From positions 1 to 11,122 of the forward strand of contig CALFHG010000194.1 of assembly GCA_937875805.1 (NCBI GenBank): 11,122 nt of DNA, read 5' to 3'. Below the pieces are notes generated by a model, which ran no database searches, was not told where the DNA came from, and was given only the letters and a program-made list of their open reading frames with translations. A program made the translations under genes and the position numbers. Of the stretch, positions 1-5,775 are shown piece by piece (position 1 is the stretch's first letter; the number at the start of each line of letters is the position of its first letter). This DNA is from an uncultured Nitrosopumilaceae archaeon. Lineage in GTDB: Archaea > Thermoproteota > Nitrososphaeria > Nitrososphaerales > Nitrosopumilaceae.

Positions 1-556
1 TATAAATATCTAAAATTGTCATTACTTCTTTTTCAGCTTCTTCTTTTGTAGAGTGTACCGTATGTCCTTCTTGCCAAAGGAACTCTGATGTCCTGAGAAA
101 TGGTTTTGTTGCTTTAATTTCAGCTCTTAATGCTGTATTCCAAAAATTCATTTTTAGTGGTAAGTCTCTCCAACTTTGAATCCATTTTGAATATAACGTG
201 TATGCTAATGTTTCAGATGTTGGTCTTAATGCTAATCTATCTCCTATCTCATTTGTACCTGAATGTGTTACCCAAAATACTTCTGGGTTAAAACCTGCAA
301 AATGTTTTTGTTCTTTTCCTAGCAATGATTCTGGAATAAGTATTGGTAAAAACCCATTTCTAATTCCATTTCGTGCAAATTTTTTATCAAATGTATTTCT
401 TAATGACTCCCAGATTGAATACCCGTCAGGTCTGAGAACAATTAATCCTTTAACTGGTGCATAATCTGCAAGTTTTGCCTTTAAAACTACTTGAGTATAC
501 CATTCACTAAAATCATCTTTTTTTGAAACTGTAATTCCTACGTCTTCTTTACCCAA
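1..556 (-). CDS. proS: Prolyl-tRNA synthetase, archaeal type (N-terminal part; cut by window edge)
   Basis: Charges tRNA-Pro with proline in the cytoplasm (class II aminoacyl-tRNA synthetase). The 185 visible codons begin LGKEDVGITV and contain FSEWYTQVVLKAKLADYAPV, RPDGYSIWESL, RNGFLPILIPESLL, the class II motif 2 region with LALRPTSET, and FLRTSEFLWQEGHTVH, all typical of the archaeal/eukaryotic ProS type. About 185 of roughly 480 residues are present; the C-terminal half lies beyond base 1. The start chosen is TTG at 556-554, because a stop codon lies four codons upstream (TAA at 568-566) and no ATG precedes the conserved block. An AT-rich TTTAATTAA-like stretch about 15-25 bases upstream could be the promoter, which would suit a nearly leaderless mRNA. 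The small gene upstream on the same strand ends 65 bases away. Confidence 0.97.
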   Translation of the reverse strand, partial: MGKEDVGITVSKKDDFSEWYTQVVLKAKLADYAPVKGLIVLRPDGYSIWESLRNTFDKKFARNGIRNGFLPILIPESLLGKEQKHFAGFNPEVFWVTHSGTNEIGDRLALRPTSETLAYTLYSKWIQSWRDLPLKMNFWNTALRAEIKATKPFLRTSEFLWQEGHTVHSTKEEAEKEVMTILDIY

Positions 557-621
557 ACTATTTTTTTAAGAATTAATTAAACTAATGAGCCTTTCGTGAT
601 GATTTTAGTTTTAAGACTAGA

Positions 622-909
622 TTATTTCAGTGGGTCGCCTTTGCATAACACTTCGCCCATAACTCTACTTTGGAAATTTGGACATACAAAACATTGAACA
701 AATTGAATATCTTCTTTTAAAACTGGACATTTCACAAATTCTTGTTTCATTCTTTTGAGCATTTTTGGACTAACTCCCTTGAGTTTTAGTTTTCCTTTAT
801 CGTCCATTAAGCCTAATTCTTTTAAATTTACTTTGAGTTCATCAGGAAATTTTACTTTATCTTCTGTTGATTCAATTTTTACATCAAATTTACGTTCTAA
901 TTCGCCCAT
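622..909 (-). CDS. Small four-cysteine protein, function unknown
   Basis: A 95-residue protein, not recognised by name. The N-terminal 60 residues are highly charged and Lys-rich. The C-terminal third has four cysteines, C61, C73, C76 and C89, in the pattern C-x11-C-x2-C-P-N-F-x9-C, which could bind zinc or an iron-sulfur cluster. It has no signal peptide or membrane segment, so it is probably cytosolic. It lies on the same strand as proS and ends 65 bases before the proS start; co-transcription is possible but not shown. The ATG at 909 has an AT-rich TAATAAATC stretch about 25-30 bases upstream, consistent with a leaderless promoter. Function cannot be assigned from sequence. Confidence 0.8.
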   Translation of the reverse strand: MGELERKFDVKIESTEDKVKFPDELKVNLKELGLMDDKGKLKLKGVSPKMLKRMKQEFVKCPVLKEDIQFVQCFVCPNFQSRVMGEVLCKGDPLK

Positions 910-1122
910 GTCTAATACAAAATACTCGGTGATTTATTACTAGCGTTTTTTAATTTTAAAAAAATTTAAACTTTAATACCATGAACCAATTTTGATATCA
1001 AATATCGTATTTCACTTAAAAGCAATATCAGAACAACAAAAACCCCTTAGTTTGAATGCGAATTAGAAAAATACCCTCACATAAAAATAATGGATGTATT
1101 CTTTCTAATTGGTTAGAAGATT

Positions 1123-1440
1123 ATGTCCATGTTGATAAAATCTAAATTAAAATTTCTTTTGATTATTCCTATACTTGTGGGTGTTCTTTATTTTGGAACT
1201 AGTGTATCTGATTTTGATATCTTGGAAAGTATGGATACTCAAAAATGGGTATTAGAACAATTTGCAATAAATTATGGGGCAATGATGATTGCATGTGGTG
1301 AGGATAACCTTAATCCTGAAGAATTACAATCATGCCTTGATGCATTTGATGAAGTGAGGGAATTTTGTGCCATTGAGAGTGCCGAACAATGTGATGATGA
1401 AGAAATGGAACAATTAGAACAAAAACTCTTGGACCTCTGA
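1123..1440 (+). CDS. Small membrane-anchored or secreted acidic four-cysteine protein
   Basis: A 105-residue protein, not recognised. Residues 1-10 are basic (KSKLK) and residues 11-24 form one hydrophobic segment (FLLIIPILVGVLYF), which fits an uncleaved signal anchor or a signal peptide. The remaining 80 residues are strongly acidic and carry four cysteines (C58, C71, C82, C90), an even number that suits two disulfide bonds outside the membrane. The tail is rich in Glu and probably helical. ATG at 1123 is used; a second ATG at 1129 would remove two residues. It is followed after 121 bases by another small membrane protein with a cysteine pair, and the gap carries a strong hairpin. Confidence 0.75.
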   Translation: MSMLIKSKLKFLLIIPILVGVLYFGTSVSDFDILESMDTQKWVLEQFAINYGAMMIACGEDNLNPEELQSCLDAFDEVREFCAIESAEQCDDEEMEQLEQKLLDL

Positions 1441-1478
1441 TAATTAGATTCTAAACTCCTCATGATTTTTATCCCTTT

Positions 1479-1531
1479 AGGAACATCGTTCTTCGTGGGC
1501 TAGACGGGTACTACTTACCTGTCAAGTCCAC
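1479..1531 (+). promoter_or_regulatory. Structured RNA leader or small ncRNA: two consecutive hairpins
   Basis: Hairpin 1 pairs 1479-1484 with 1488-1493 (6 pairs, 3-base loop). Hairpin 2 pairs 1495-1510 with 1516-1531: GTGGGCT/AGTCCAC, one A-A mismatch, then GACGGGTA/TACCTGTC around the loop CTACT, giving 15 of 16 pairs including two G-U. The segment is clearly more GC-rich than its surroundings. It lies 30-80 bases before the ATG at 1562, and a T-rich TATA-like stretch (1465-1471) is about 25 bases before the large stem. It could be a 5' leader element, a small RNA, or an intrinsic terminator-like structure. Pairing is seen directly; the role is inference. Confidence 0.5.
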
Positions 1532-1561
1532 ATCTAAAAATAAAGAAAGAGAGATAAGAAA

Positions 1562-1834
1562 ATGATGAACACACAAGGGATATTCAAAACAGTTGTAATG
1601 CTTTTCGGTATTGTGCTGGGAGCAGGTGCTGGGGAATTAGTTGAATACGTCATATGGATAGTTGGAGATTATGCAGTTCCATACTGTACAGAACAGGATC
1701 TCCCTTCTGAATATCATGAAATGTGTTTAAAAAATCTAGGAAATTACAATGAGTATAAGCCCTACTTTCAATTAGTTGGAGTTATTGTGGGATTAATTGT
1801 GGCCGTTGCAGGGGTAAATAGATTTTTCAAATAA
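1562..1834 (+). CDS. Small two-helix membrane protein with a cysteine pair
   Basis: A 90-residue protein, not recognised. Two hydrophobic segments are seen, about residues 8-34 (Gly-rich, VVMLFGIVLGAGAG...) and 69-86 (LVGVIVGLIVAVAGV). Between them is a polar loop of about 35 residues with C42 and C55, which could form a disulfide if the loop faces outside. The basic C-terminal end (NRFFK) suits an inside location, so both ends are probably cytoplasmic and the loop external. Start ATG at 1562 is followed directly by a second ATG at 1565. The upstream 120 bases hold a strong hairpin, unusual in a genome that mostly seems to use leaderless messages. Confidence 0.75.
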   Translation: MMNTQGIFKTVVMLFGIVLGAGAGELVEYVIWIVGDYAVPYCTEQDLPSEYHEMCLKNLGNYNEYKPYFQLVGVIVGLIVAVAGVNRFFK

Positions 1835-1883
1835 AAAAAGAGGAATCTCAATATCCTACAAGTAACACGTTCCCTAATTACAA

Positions 1884-2036
1884 TTAAAAATCTAAACTCT
1901 CAGTTTTTAATGCAAATGCCCCACACTTTGGACACCTAAACTTTTTCAAGTATTCTGCATGAGTTTGAAAACTCTTTTTAGAATATGTAATATGTTCCCC
2001 ACAGTCTACACATACACCTGGTAAATTCCCTTTCAT
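1884..2036 (-). CDS. Zinc-ribbon miniprotein (50 residues)
   Basis: A 50-residue protein starting MKGNLPGVCVDCGEHI. Two CxxC knuckles are present: C9-V-D-C12 and C35-P-K-C38-G, with a basic and aromatic linker (SKKSFQTHAEYLKKF), the normal plan of a treble-clef or zinc-ribbon module. Such free-standing ribbons are common in thaumarchaeotes and may bind nucleic acid or protein, but nothing points to a specific target. The minus strand carries GGATTTATTT at 2070-2061, 25-34 bases before the ATG, a good TATA-like box for a leaderless transcript that supports this start. It is divergent from the one-helix miniprotein at 2136, with 99 bases between the two starts. Confidence 0.8.
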   Translation of the reverse strand: MKGNLPGVCVDCGEHITYSKKSFQTHAEYLKKFRCPKCGAFALKTESLDF

Positions 2037-2135
2037 AGATTAATTGTGAAATACTAGTACAAATAAATCCATATTCGTAAAAAATAAAGAGGAATAATCC
2101 AATACGCTTAAGTTCAAAATCTTTGTAGAAAATTC

Positions 2136-2243
2136 ATGAGTTTTAGAGCAAGTGTTTTTTCAAAAAAAGAAGGAGCATTAATCATTGGAATTTCTGTTAT
2201 TGCCTCATCCATATTGTATATCAGTTATGTTACAGGTAGGTAA
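2136..2243 (+). CDS. One-helix membrane miniprotein (35 residues), hypothetical
   Basis: A 35-codon reading frame, M-S-F-R-A-S-V-F-S-K-K-E-G then a hydrophobic stretch of about 18 residues (ALIIGISVIASSILYISY) ending VTGR. The plan of a short basic N-terminus, one membrane helix and a short tail is non-random for so short a frame. A CTTAAG TATA-like box at 2107-2112 lies 24-29 bases before the ATG, the spacing seen for leaderless genes elsewhere in this window, which supports real expression. No function is recognised. Being so short, it could still be a chance frame; conservation in relatives would decide. Confidence 0.5.
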   Translation: MSFRASVFSKKEGALIIGISVIASSILYISYVTGR

Positions 2244-2283
2244 CTCTGATTCCAACTCTATCAAATGACTACGATCAAAGAAT

Positions 2284-2305
2284 GATTTTATAGAAATACT
2301 TAAGT
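2284..2305 (+). promoter_or_regulatory. Putative promoter of a non-coding transcript
   Basis: ATTTTATAG (2284-2292) and ACTTAAGTTT (2298-2307) are two TATA-like boxes. The second resembles the box before the 35-codon gene (CTTAAGTTCAAAA at 2107). A start 25-28 bases downstream would fall at about 2312-2330, just where a hairpin-rich, non-coding stretch begins. No open frame of useful length follows within 400 bases. Confidence 0.4.
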
Positions 2306-2320
2306 TTCAAAAGTGTATAT

Positions 2321-2425
2321 TAGATGTAAGAGCAAAGTTCACCTCTACCCCCTGAGTCAAATTTAGAACGACTCTAAAGGAAATCAAACGGGATTTTGTA
2401 TGGGCTTGTTCTATTTTATTATTTT
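2321..2425 (+). ncRNA. Candidate small non-coding RNA with two hairpins
   Basis: This lies in the 515-base stretch without a supported protein gene (2244-2758). Hairpin A pairs 2321-2330 with 2338-2347 (8 of 10 pairs, one of them G-U). Hairpin B pairs 2351-2358 (CCTGAGTC) with 2370-2380 (GACTC, 3-base bulge, AGG). A TATA-like box lies at the right distance upstream, and a T-rich tail (2411-2425, CTATTTTATTATTTT) could end transcription. The segment is richer in GC than its flanks. No C/D or H/ACA box set, tRNA, RNase P or SRP signature is seen. Whether it is a stand-alone RNA or part of a longer structured transcript with 2458-2547 cannot be settled here. Confidence 0.4.
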
Positions 2426-2457
2426 AAAATATGGGTTCTGTGAATGATTGAAAAATT

Positions 2458-2547
2458 CTCCCAAGTTTAACCATGTGGCGATGTGCCATAGACATTTTTT
2501 GTGATAACAATTATCACAAATCCCTCTTGCTTGGTTAAACCTGAGAG
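2458..2547 (+). ncRNA. Candidate structured RNA or inverted-repeat element: three-way junction
   Basis: The outer stem pairs 2458-2473 with 2532-2547: the core GTTTAACCA (2465-2473) pairs perfectly with TGGTTAAAC (2532-2540), and five of seven further positions also pair. Inside are two separate hairpins: 2474-2479 with 2485-2490 (6 pairs, loop GATGT), and a perfect 10-pair stem, TTTGTGATAA (2498-2507) with TTATCACAAA (2511-2520), loop CAA. Together they make a closed three-way junction of 90 bases. A TATA-like TTTAAAATA (2424-2432) is 26-34 bases before the first base of the structure. No coding frame is present. It could be an RNA gene, a small inverted-repeat mobile element, or operators in palindromes. 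Confidence 0.45.
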
Positions 2548-2758
2548 TCCTCCTGCAATGGCTATAAACCAAAATCATTAGGAACATTCCTACTGGAAAA
2601 ATGAATTAAAGATGTAGGTTATTCTAAAATCTAAACTCCAATACTCTCAAGTTCATTTTTTATCGTTAAAAATAATATTTTCCAATCCTAGGAATCGAAA
2701 CAAACAATTACAACACAGACATTAGACAGTGGTTTTAGTATGCTTTCAGTGCAAAATC

Positions 2759-2914
2759 ATGAATTGTAAACATTGTGGCAAAAAGTTTCTTGGAAAAAAT
2801 GCAATATTTTGTTCCATGATATGTTGTAATGAATATGCCGAAGAGTTAGAAAAACGAATTAAAGGAGCAGTGGAAAAGGATCCATCACATACCAAAAAAA
2901 TGAGTGATATGTAG
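2759..2914 (+). CDS. Zinc-finger miniprotein, CxxCG...FCS...C type
   Basis: A 51-residue protein beginning MNCKHCGKKFLGKNAIFCSM. The arrangement C3-x2-C6-G-K-x(8)-F-C18-S-x3-C22 resembles the short archaeal zinc-binding domain with a CxxCGk...FCS..C...y pattern (DUF2116-like), here with an extra C23. The tail is charged and helical (NEYAEELEKRI). A frame extension to GTG at 2729 would add ten residues (MVLVCFQCKI), which do not look like part of the domain; TTTTAGTA at 2733-2740 is 19-26 bases before ATG 2759 and favours the shorter form. A run of seven T (2917-2923) follows directly after the stop and may end the transcript. Partner and role unknown. Confidence 0.75.
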   Translation: MNCKHCGKKFLGKNAIFCSMICCNEYAEELEKRIKGAVEKDPSHTKKMSDM

Positions 2915-2934
2915 TATTTTTTTAATTGATATCT

Positions 2935-2971
2935 TTGAGAATACATTCTCAACTTCAAATTTGTAATTTGA
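2935..2971. repeat. Two adjacent perfect inverted repeats
   Basis: TTGAGAAT (2935-2942) pairs with ATTCTCAA (2945-2952), and TCAAATT (2955-2961) pairs with AATTTGA (2965-2971) around TGT. They sit between a T-run after the zinc-finger gene and the start region of the HAD phosphatase gene. They may be a terminator region, an RNA fold or a regulator site; the sequence does not choose among these. Confidence 0.4.
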
Positions 2972-3064
2972 TCGCCAATTATCTATAATGAAATAAGTTT
3001 AATTCCTAAATATTTGCTCCCAACTTTAATATTATTAGTAATTTTTTTCTAGATCAGAAATTAA

Positions 3065-3712
3065 TTGCTGATAATTTTTGATGTTGAAGGTGTTTTGTAT
3101 GATGAGGAGTATTTGCCAATTCTTGCAGAAAAACTCAACAAACAAGATGAAATTTGGGAGATTACAAAACAAGGAATTCAAGGAAAAATTAACTGGGAAG
3201 AAGGACTCCGAACTAGAGTTGAAGCACTAAAAGGACTGGATGAAAAAACTTGTCAAGAAGTTTCTGATGCATTACCAATCATGACTGGTGCAAAAGAGGC
3301 ATGTATGGCATTAAAGGCAGCAGGGTGGAAAATTATGGCTGTATCTGGAGGATTTACTTTGATGATGCATAGATTACAAAAAGAATTGGACATAGATTAT
3401 GTTTATTCAAATGATTTGATATTCAAAGATGGAAAATTGGATGGCGTTACAATAAACGTCACTTCTGATAAATCAAAATCAGCTCGGATAAAAATTGAAG
3501 AATGGGGTGAGAAAAAAGAAGACATAGTTTGTGTAGTGGATGGTGCAAATGATATAAAATTATTTGATATTTGTGGATTGGGAATTGCCTATCGTGCCCA
3601 AGATATTGTTAAAGATTTGGCTACTACTACTTTGGAAGAAAAAGATCTTTCTAAAATTATTGATATAATTAACAAGCATTACAAACTTGAATTAAAACCT
3701 ACAACTGCATAA
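3065..3712 (+). CDS. HAD-family phosphatase, SerB/ThrH-like (probable phosphoserine phosphatase)
   Basis: A 215-residue HAD hydrolase, probably releasing phosphate from O-phosphoserine or a similar small phosphate ester in the cytosol. Motif I is F-D6-V-E8-G-V-L, with D6 the nucleophile; motif II is V-S94-G-G-F; motif III lysine is in DKSKSARIK (K136 or K138); motif IV is VVD159-GAND163. The cap segment LRTRVEALKGLD is typical of SerB. The usual acid/base Asp of motif I (DxD) is Glu here, a form known from ThrH (DxEGVL). The start is TTG at 3065, giving MLIIFDVEG, a normal short N-terminus. A CTTTAATATT box lies at 3024-3033. The cofE gene follows 34 bases later. Serine or phosphoserine supply would fit the cysteine synthase downstream; the exact substrate is inference. 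Confidence 0.85.
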   Translation: MLIIFDVEGVLYDEEYLPILAEKLNKQDEIWEITKQGIQGKINWEEGLRTRVEALKGLDEKTCQEVSDALPIMTGAKEACMALKAAGWKIMAVSGGFTLMMHRLQKELDIDYVYSNDLIFKDGKLDGVTINVTSDKSKSARIKIEEWGEKKEDIVCVVDGANDIKLFDICGLGIAYRAQDIVKDLATTTLEEKDLSKIIDIINKHYKLELKPTTA

Positions 3713-3746
3713 ACAATTTTTTAGTCCTATATTTGAGACAATATGC

Positions 3747-4472
3747 TTGCAAATAATTCCAATTCTAATTGAAAAAGAGATTGAACCCTCTGATGATATT
3801 GCTAAAATTATTTTAAACTCTGATAAATTAAACGATGGGGATCTTGTTGTTATTGCACAAAAAATAATCTCTAAACAAGAAGGACGTTTGATAGATTTGT
3901 CAACTGTAACTCCATCTTTGTTGGCTGAGGGTATTGGCTCTCAATATCAAAAAGATCCTAAAATCATTGAATTAATTTTATCTGAATCAAAACGTATTAT
4001 TCGTATGGGTAATGGTATTTTGATTGTTGAAACTCATCATGGTTTCATTTGTGCAAATGCTGGAATTGATGAAAGTAATATTCAAGAAGGATATGCAACT
4101 TTGTTACCTGTAAATTCTGATATTTCTGCACAAAGAATTAGAAAGAAAATTTTAGAGCAATCAAACAAAAATGTGGCAATTATAATTTCTGATACGTTTG
4201 GTCGTCCTTTTAGAATGGGTCAATCTAATCACGCAATTGGAATATCTGGATTAAATCCAATTTTAGATTATGCTGGCACTCTTGATTCTTTTAATAAAAT
4301 TTTAAAAATTACTGCAATCGCAATTGCCGATGAACTTTCTGCAGCATCTGAACTGGTAATGGGAAAATCTTTGAAATGTCCAATTGCAATTATTCATGAT
4401 TATTCGTTTAAACTAGAAGACTATTCTATTGATGAGTTAATTCGTCCTGAACACGAAGATCTTTTTAGATGA
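3747..4472 (+). CDS. cofE: Coenzyme F420-0:L-glutamate ligase
   Basis: Adds L-glutamates by gamma-linkage to the F420-0 lactyl phosphate side chain, using GTP, in coenzyme F420 synthesis. It shows the family blocks in order: GDLVVIAQKIISKQEGR (31-47), HGFICANAGIDESN (98-111), LPVNSDISAQRIRKKI (120-135), ISDTFGRPFRMGQSNHAIG (147-165) and ADELSAASELVMGK (194-207). Length 241 matches the stand-alone archaeal enzyme, without the nitroreductase domain of actinobacterial FbiB. The start is TTG at 3747 (MQIIPILIE), since the nearby ATG at 3743 is out of frame. The gene is 34 bases downstream of the HAD phosphatase gene and may be co-transcribed with it; the next gene has its own promoter. Confidence 0.95.
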   Translation: MQIIPILIEKEIEPSDDIAKIILNSDKLNDGDLVVIAQKIISKQEGRLIDLSTVTPSLLAEGIGSQYQKDPKIIELILSESKRIIRMGNGILIVETHHGFICANAGIDESNIQEGYATLLPVNSDISAQRIRKKILEQSNKNVAIIISDTFGRPFRMGQSNHAIGISGLNPILDYAGTLDSFNKILKITAIAIADELSAASELVMGKSLKCPIAIIHDYSFKLEDYSIDELIRPEHEDLFR

Positions 4473-4495
4473 TCATATTGCAAAACTCAAATAGC

Positions 4496-4504
4496 TTTTA
4501 ATAT
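4496..4504 (+). promoter_or_regulatory. TATA-like box of the sulfur carrier/cysteine synthase unit
   Basis: CTTTTAATA lies 31-39 bases before the ATG at 4535, a position suited to a leaderless or near-leaderless transcript covering the two following genes. Confidence 0.45.
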
Positions 4505-4534
4505 GACAAATCGACCTTTAGAAATTAGTTACTA

Positions 4535-4771
4535 ATGTCTGAATCCACTGAAAAAAAATTAGATGCAACTGGATTATTTTGCCCTGAGCCTGTGTTTAGA
4601 ACAAAAATTGAAATTGAAAGAATGCAAGTAGGTGAAATCATAATTGTATCTGCTGATGATCCTGCTGCTGAAGATGATATTTCAAGATGGGTTACAAGAA
4701 ACGGTCATGAATTATTAAACATGTCAAAAGATGGTGAAACCATTACGTTCAAAATTAAAAAGGTGAAATAA
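4535..4771 (+). CDS. TusA/SirA-like sulfur carrier protein
   Basis: A 78-residue TusA-family protein (IF3-C-like fold), which carries sulfur as a persulfide on one cysteine. The signature L-D-A-T-G-L-F-C16-P-E-P is complete, with C16 the expected persulfide cysteine, and the rest follows the family (KIEIERMQVGEIIIVSADDP, then a C-terminal beta segment ending FKIKKVK). It ends 8 bases before the cysteine synthase gene, so the two are almost surely one transcript. This suggests that it hands sulfur to cysteine synthesis, but TusA proteins also serve tRNA thiolation, molybdopterin and sulfur relay, so the role is inference from position. The only cysteine is C16. Confidence 0.9.
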   Translation: MSESTEKKLDATGLFCPEPVFRTKIEIERMQVGEIIIVSADDPAAEDDISRWVTRNGHELLNMSKDGETITFKIKKVK

Positions 4772-4779
4772 TCTAAATC

Positions 4780-5772
4780 ATGACTTCTGTTACTGATACA
4801 GATGTTCTGAATCGTGTAGGTAATACTCCTCTAGTACACTTGGATTCTCTTTCTCATGACACTGTAGAATATTTTGCAAAATTAGAAGGTCATAATCCAT
4901 TTGGTTCTGTTAAAGACAGGGCTGCATACTGGATGATAAAAGACGGTGAAGAAAGAGGACTATTAACAAAAGGAAAAAGTATCATCATTGAACCAACTTC
5001 TGGTAATACTGGAATTGCCTTAACTGGAATTGCAAATGTGTTGGGTTATAAAGTTGAGATTGTTATTCCGGAAAAAGTAAGTAATGAAACTAAAGATATC
5101 ATTAGAAAATTAGGTGCCAAAGTGTTTGAAACCAGTGATGATTTGTGTCCTAAAGTGGGTGCTGGAACTGATCAAAGTATTGCACTTGCTACATCTATTG
5201 CATCTTCTAGACCTGACACGTATTATTCTCCAAATCAATATGCAAATGAAGCAAATTTCAAGGGACATTATGTTGGAACCGGGCCTGAAATTTGGAAGCA
5301 AACTGAGGGAAAAGTTACACATTTCTTTACTGGTGTTGGCACTGGAGGAACTATTACTGGAATAGGTGCTTTCCTCAAAGAAAAAAATCCTGATGTAAAG
5401 ATTATTGGATGTCAACCTCAACAAAACCATTTGATTCAAGGGTGGAGAAATTTTGAAGAATCTGCAAAACCTGATTTATTTTTAAGACGTGAAAATGTTG
5501 TAGATGATTGGGTTTCTGTTGATAATGATGAGGCCTTTTCAGTTGTAAAAGATGTATTTGCTAAAGATGGACTTTTGATTAGTCCTTCTTCTGCTGCTGT
5601 ATATGCATGCATGAAAAAATATCCTATTGAAGGGGATGCATGTGTGGTGGGAATTTTTGCTGATGATGGTAGGAAATTCAAAAGTGTTTATGCATCTCAA
5701 AATGTAATAACTGAAGAAGAATTTGATCATTGTCTTAAAGATGCAAAATACATGTCTGAATTAGCATATTAA
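4780..5772 (+). CDS. cysM: PLP-dependent cysteine synthase, CysM type, probably O-phosphoserine-using
   Basis: Makes L-cysteine by replacing the beta-substituent of an activated serine with sulfur. Visible features: NTPLVHL (15-21), PLP lysine K45 in GSVKDR, substrate loop PTSGNTG (72-78), phosphate-binding GVGTGGTITG (185-194), and S268 in LLISPSSA for the pyridine nitrogen. Length 330 fits the family. The segment GWRNFEES (221-228), followed by PDLF, lines up by eye with the LRNMDEGF segment of mycobacterial CysM, placing R223 at the Arg that selects O-phosphoserine there. The C-terminal tail (VYASQNVITEEEF...) also resembles that of CysM more than CysK. The TusA-like gene lies 8 bases upstream. 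The stop is only 3 bases from the convergent gene on the other strand. The alignment is from memory; the O-phosphoserine preference is inference. Confidence 0.92.
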   Translation: MTSVTDTDVLNRVGNTPLVHLDSLSHDTVEYFAKLEGHNPFGSVKDRAAYWMIKDGEERGLLTKGKSIIIEPTSGNTGIALTGIANVLGYKVEIVIPEKVSNETKDIIRKLGAKVFETSDDLCPKVGAGTDQSIALATSIASSRPDTYYSPNQYANEANFKGHYVGTGPEIWKQTEGKVTHFFTGVGTGGTITGIGAFLKEKNPDVKIIGCQPQQNHLIQGWRNFEESAKPDLFLRRENVVDDWVSVDNDEAFSVVKDVFAKDGLLISPSSAAVYACMKKYPIEGDACVVGIFADDGRKFKSVYASQNVITEEEFDHCLKDAKYMSELAY

Positions 5773-5775
5773 TAA

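Noticed and set aside
198..464. Open frame of 88 codons on the plus strand
   Set aside because: It lies antisense within proS, whose minus-strand frame encodes clear synthetase motifs.
991..1002. Perfect 12-base palindrome TTTGATATCAAA
   Set aside because: AT-rich palindromes of this size are frequent here, and no second copy or clear promoter link was found.
1479..1531. tRNA or tRNA fragment
   Set aside because: Only two hairpins, no acceptor stem, no GTTCRA T-loop and no anticodon arm of the right size.
2498..2520. Resemblance of the 10-pair palindrome to the bacterial lac operator
   Set aside because: The likeness is limited to GTGATAACAATT; there is no lac-type context and the palindrome fits the junction structure.
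2578..2587. TTAGGAACAT, also present at 1477-1486
   Set aside because: A 10-base match without extended flanking similarity or common context; taken as chance.
5110..5439. Open frames of 109 (minus) and 83 (plus) codons
   Set aside because: Both lie inside the cysteine synthase gene in other frames and have low-complexity, Ser- or Leu-rich translations typical of shadows.
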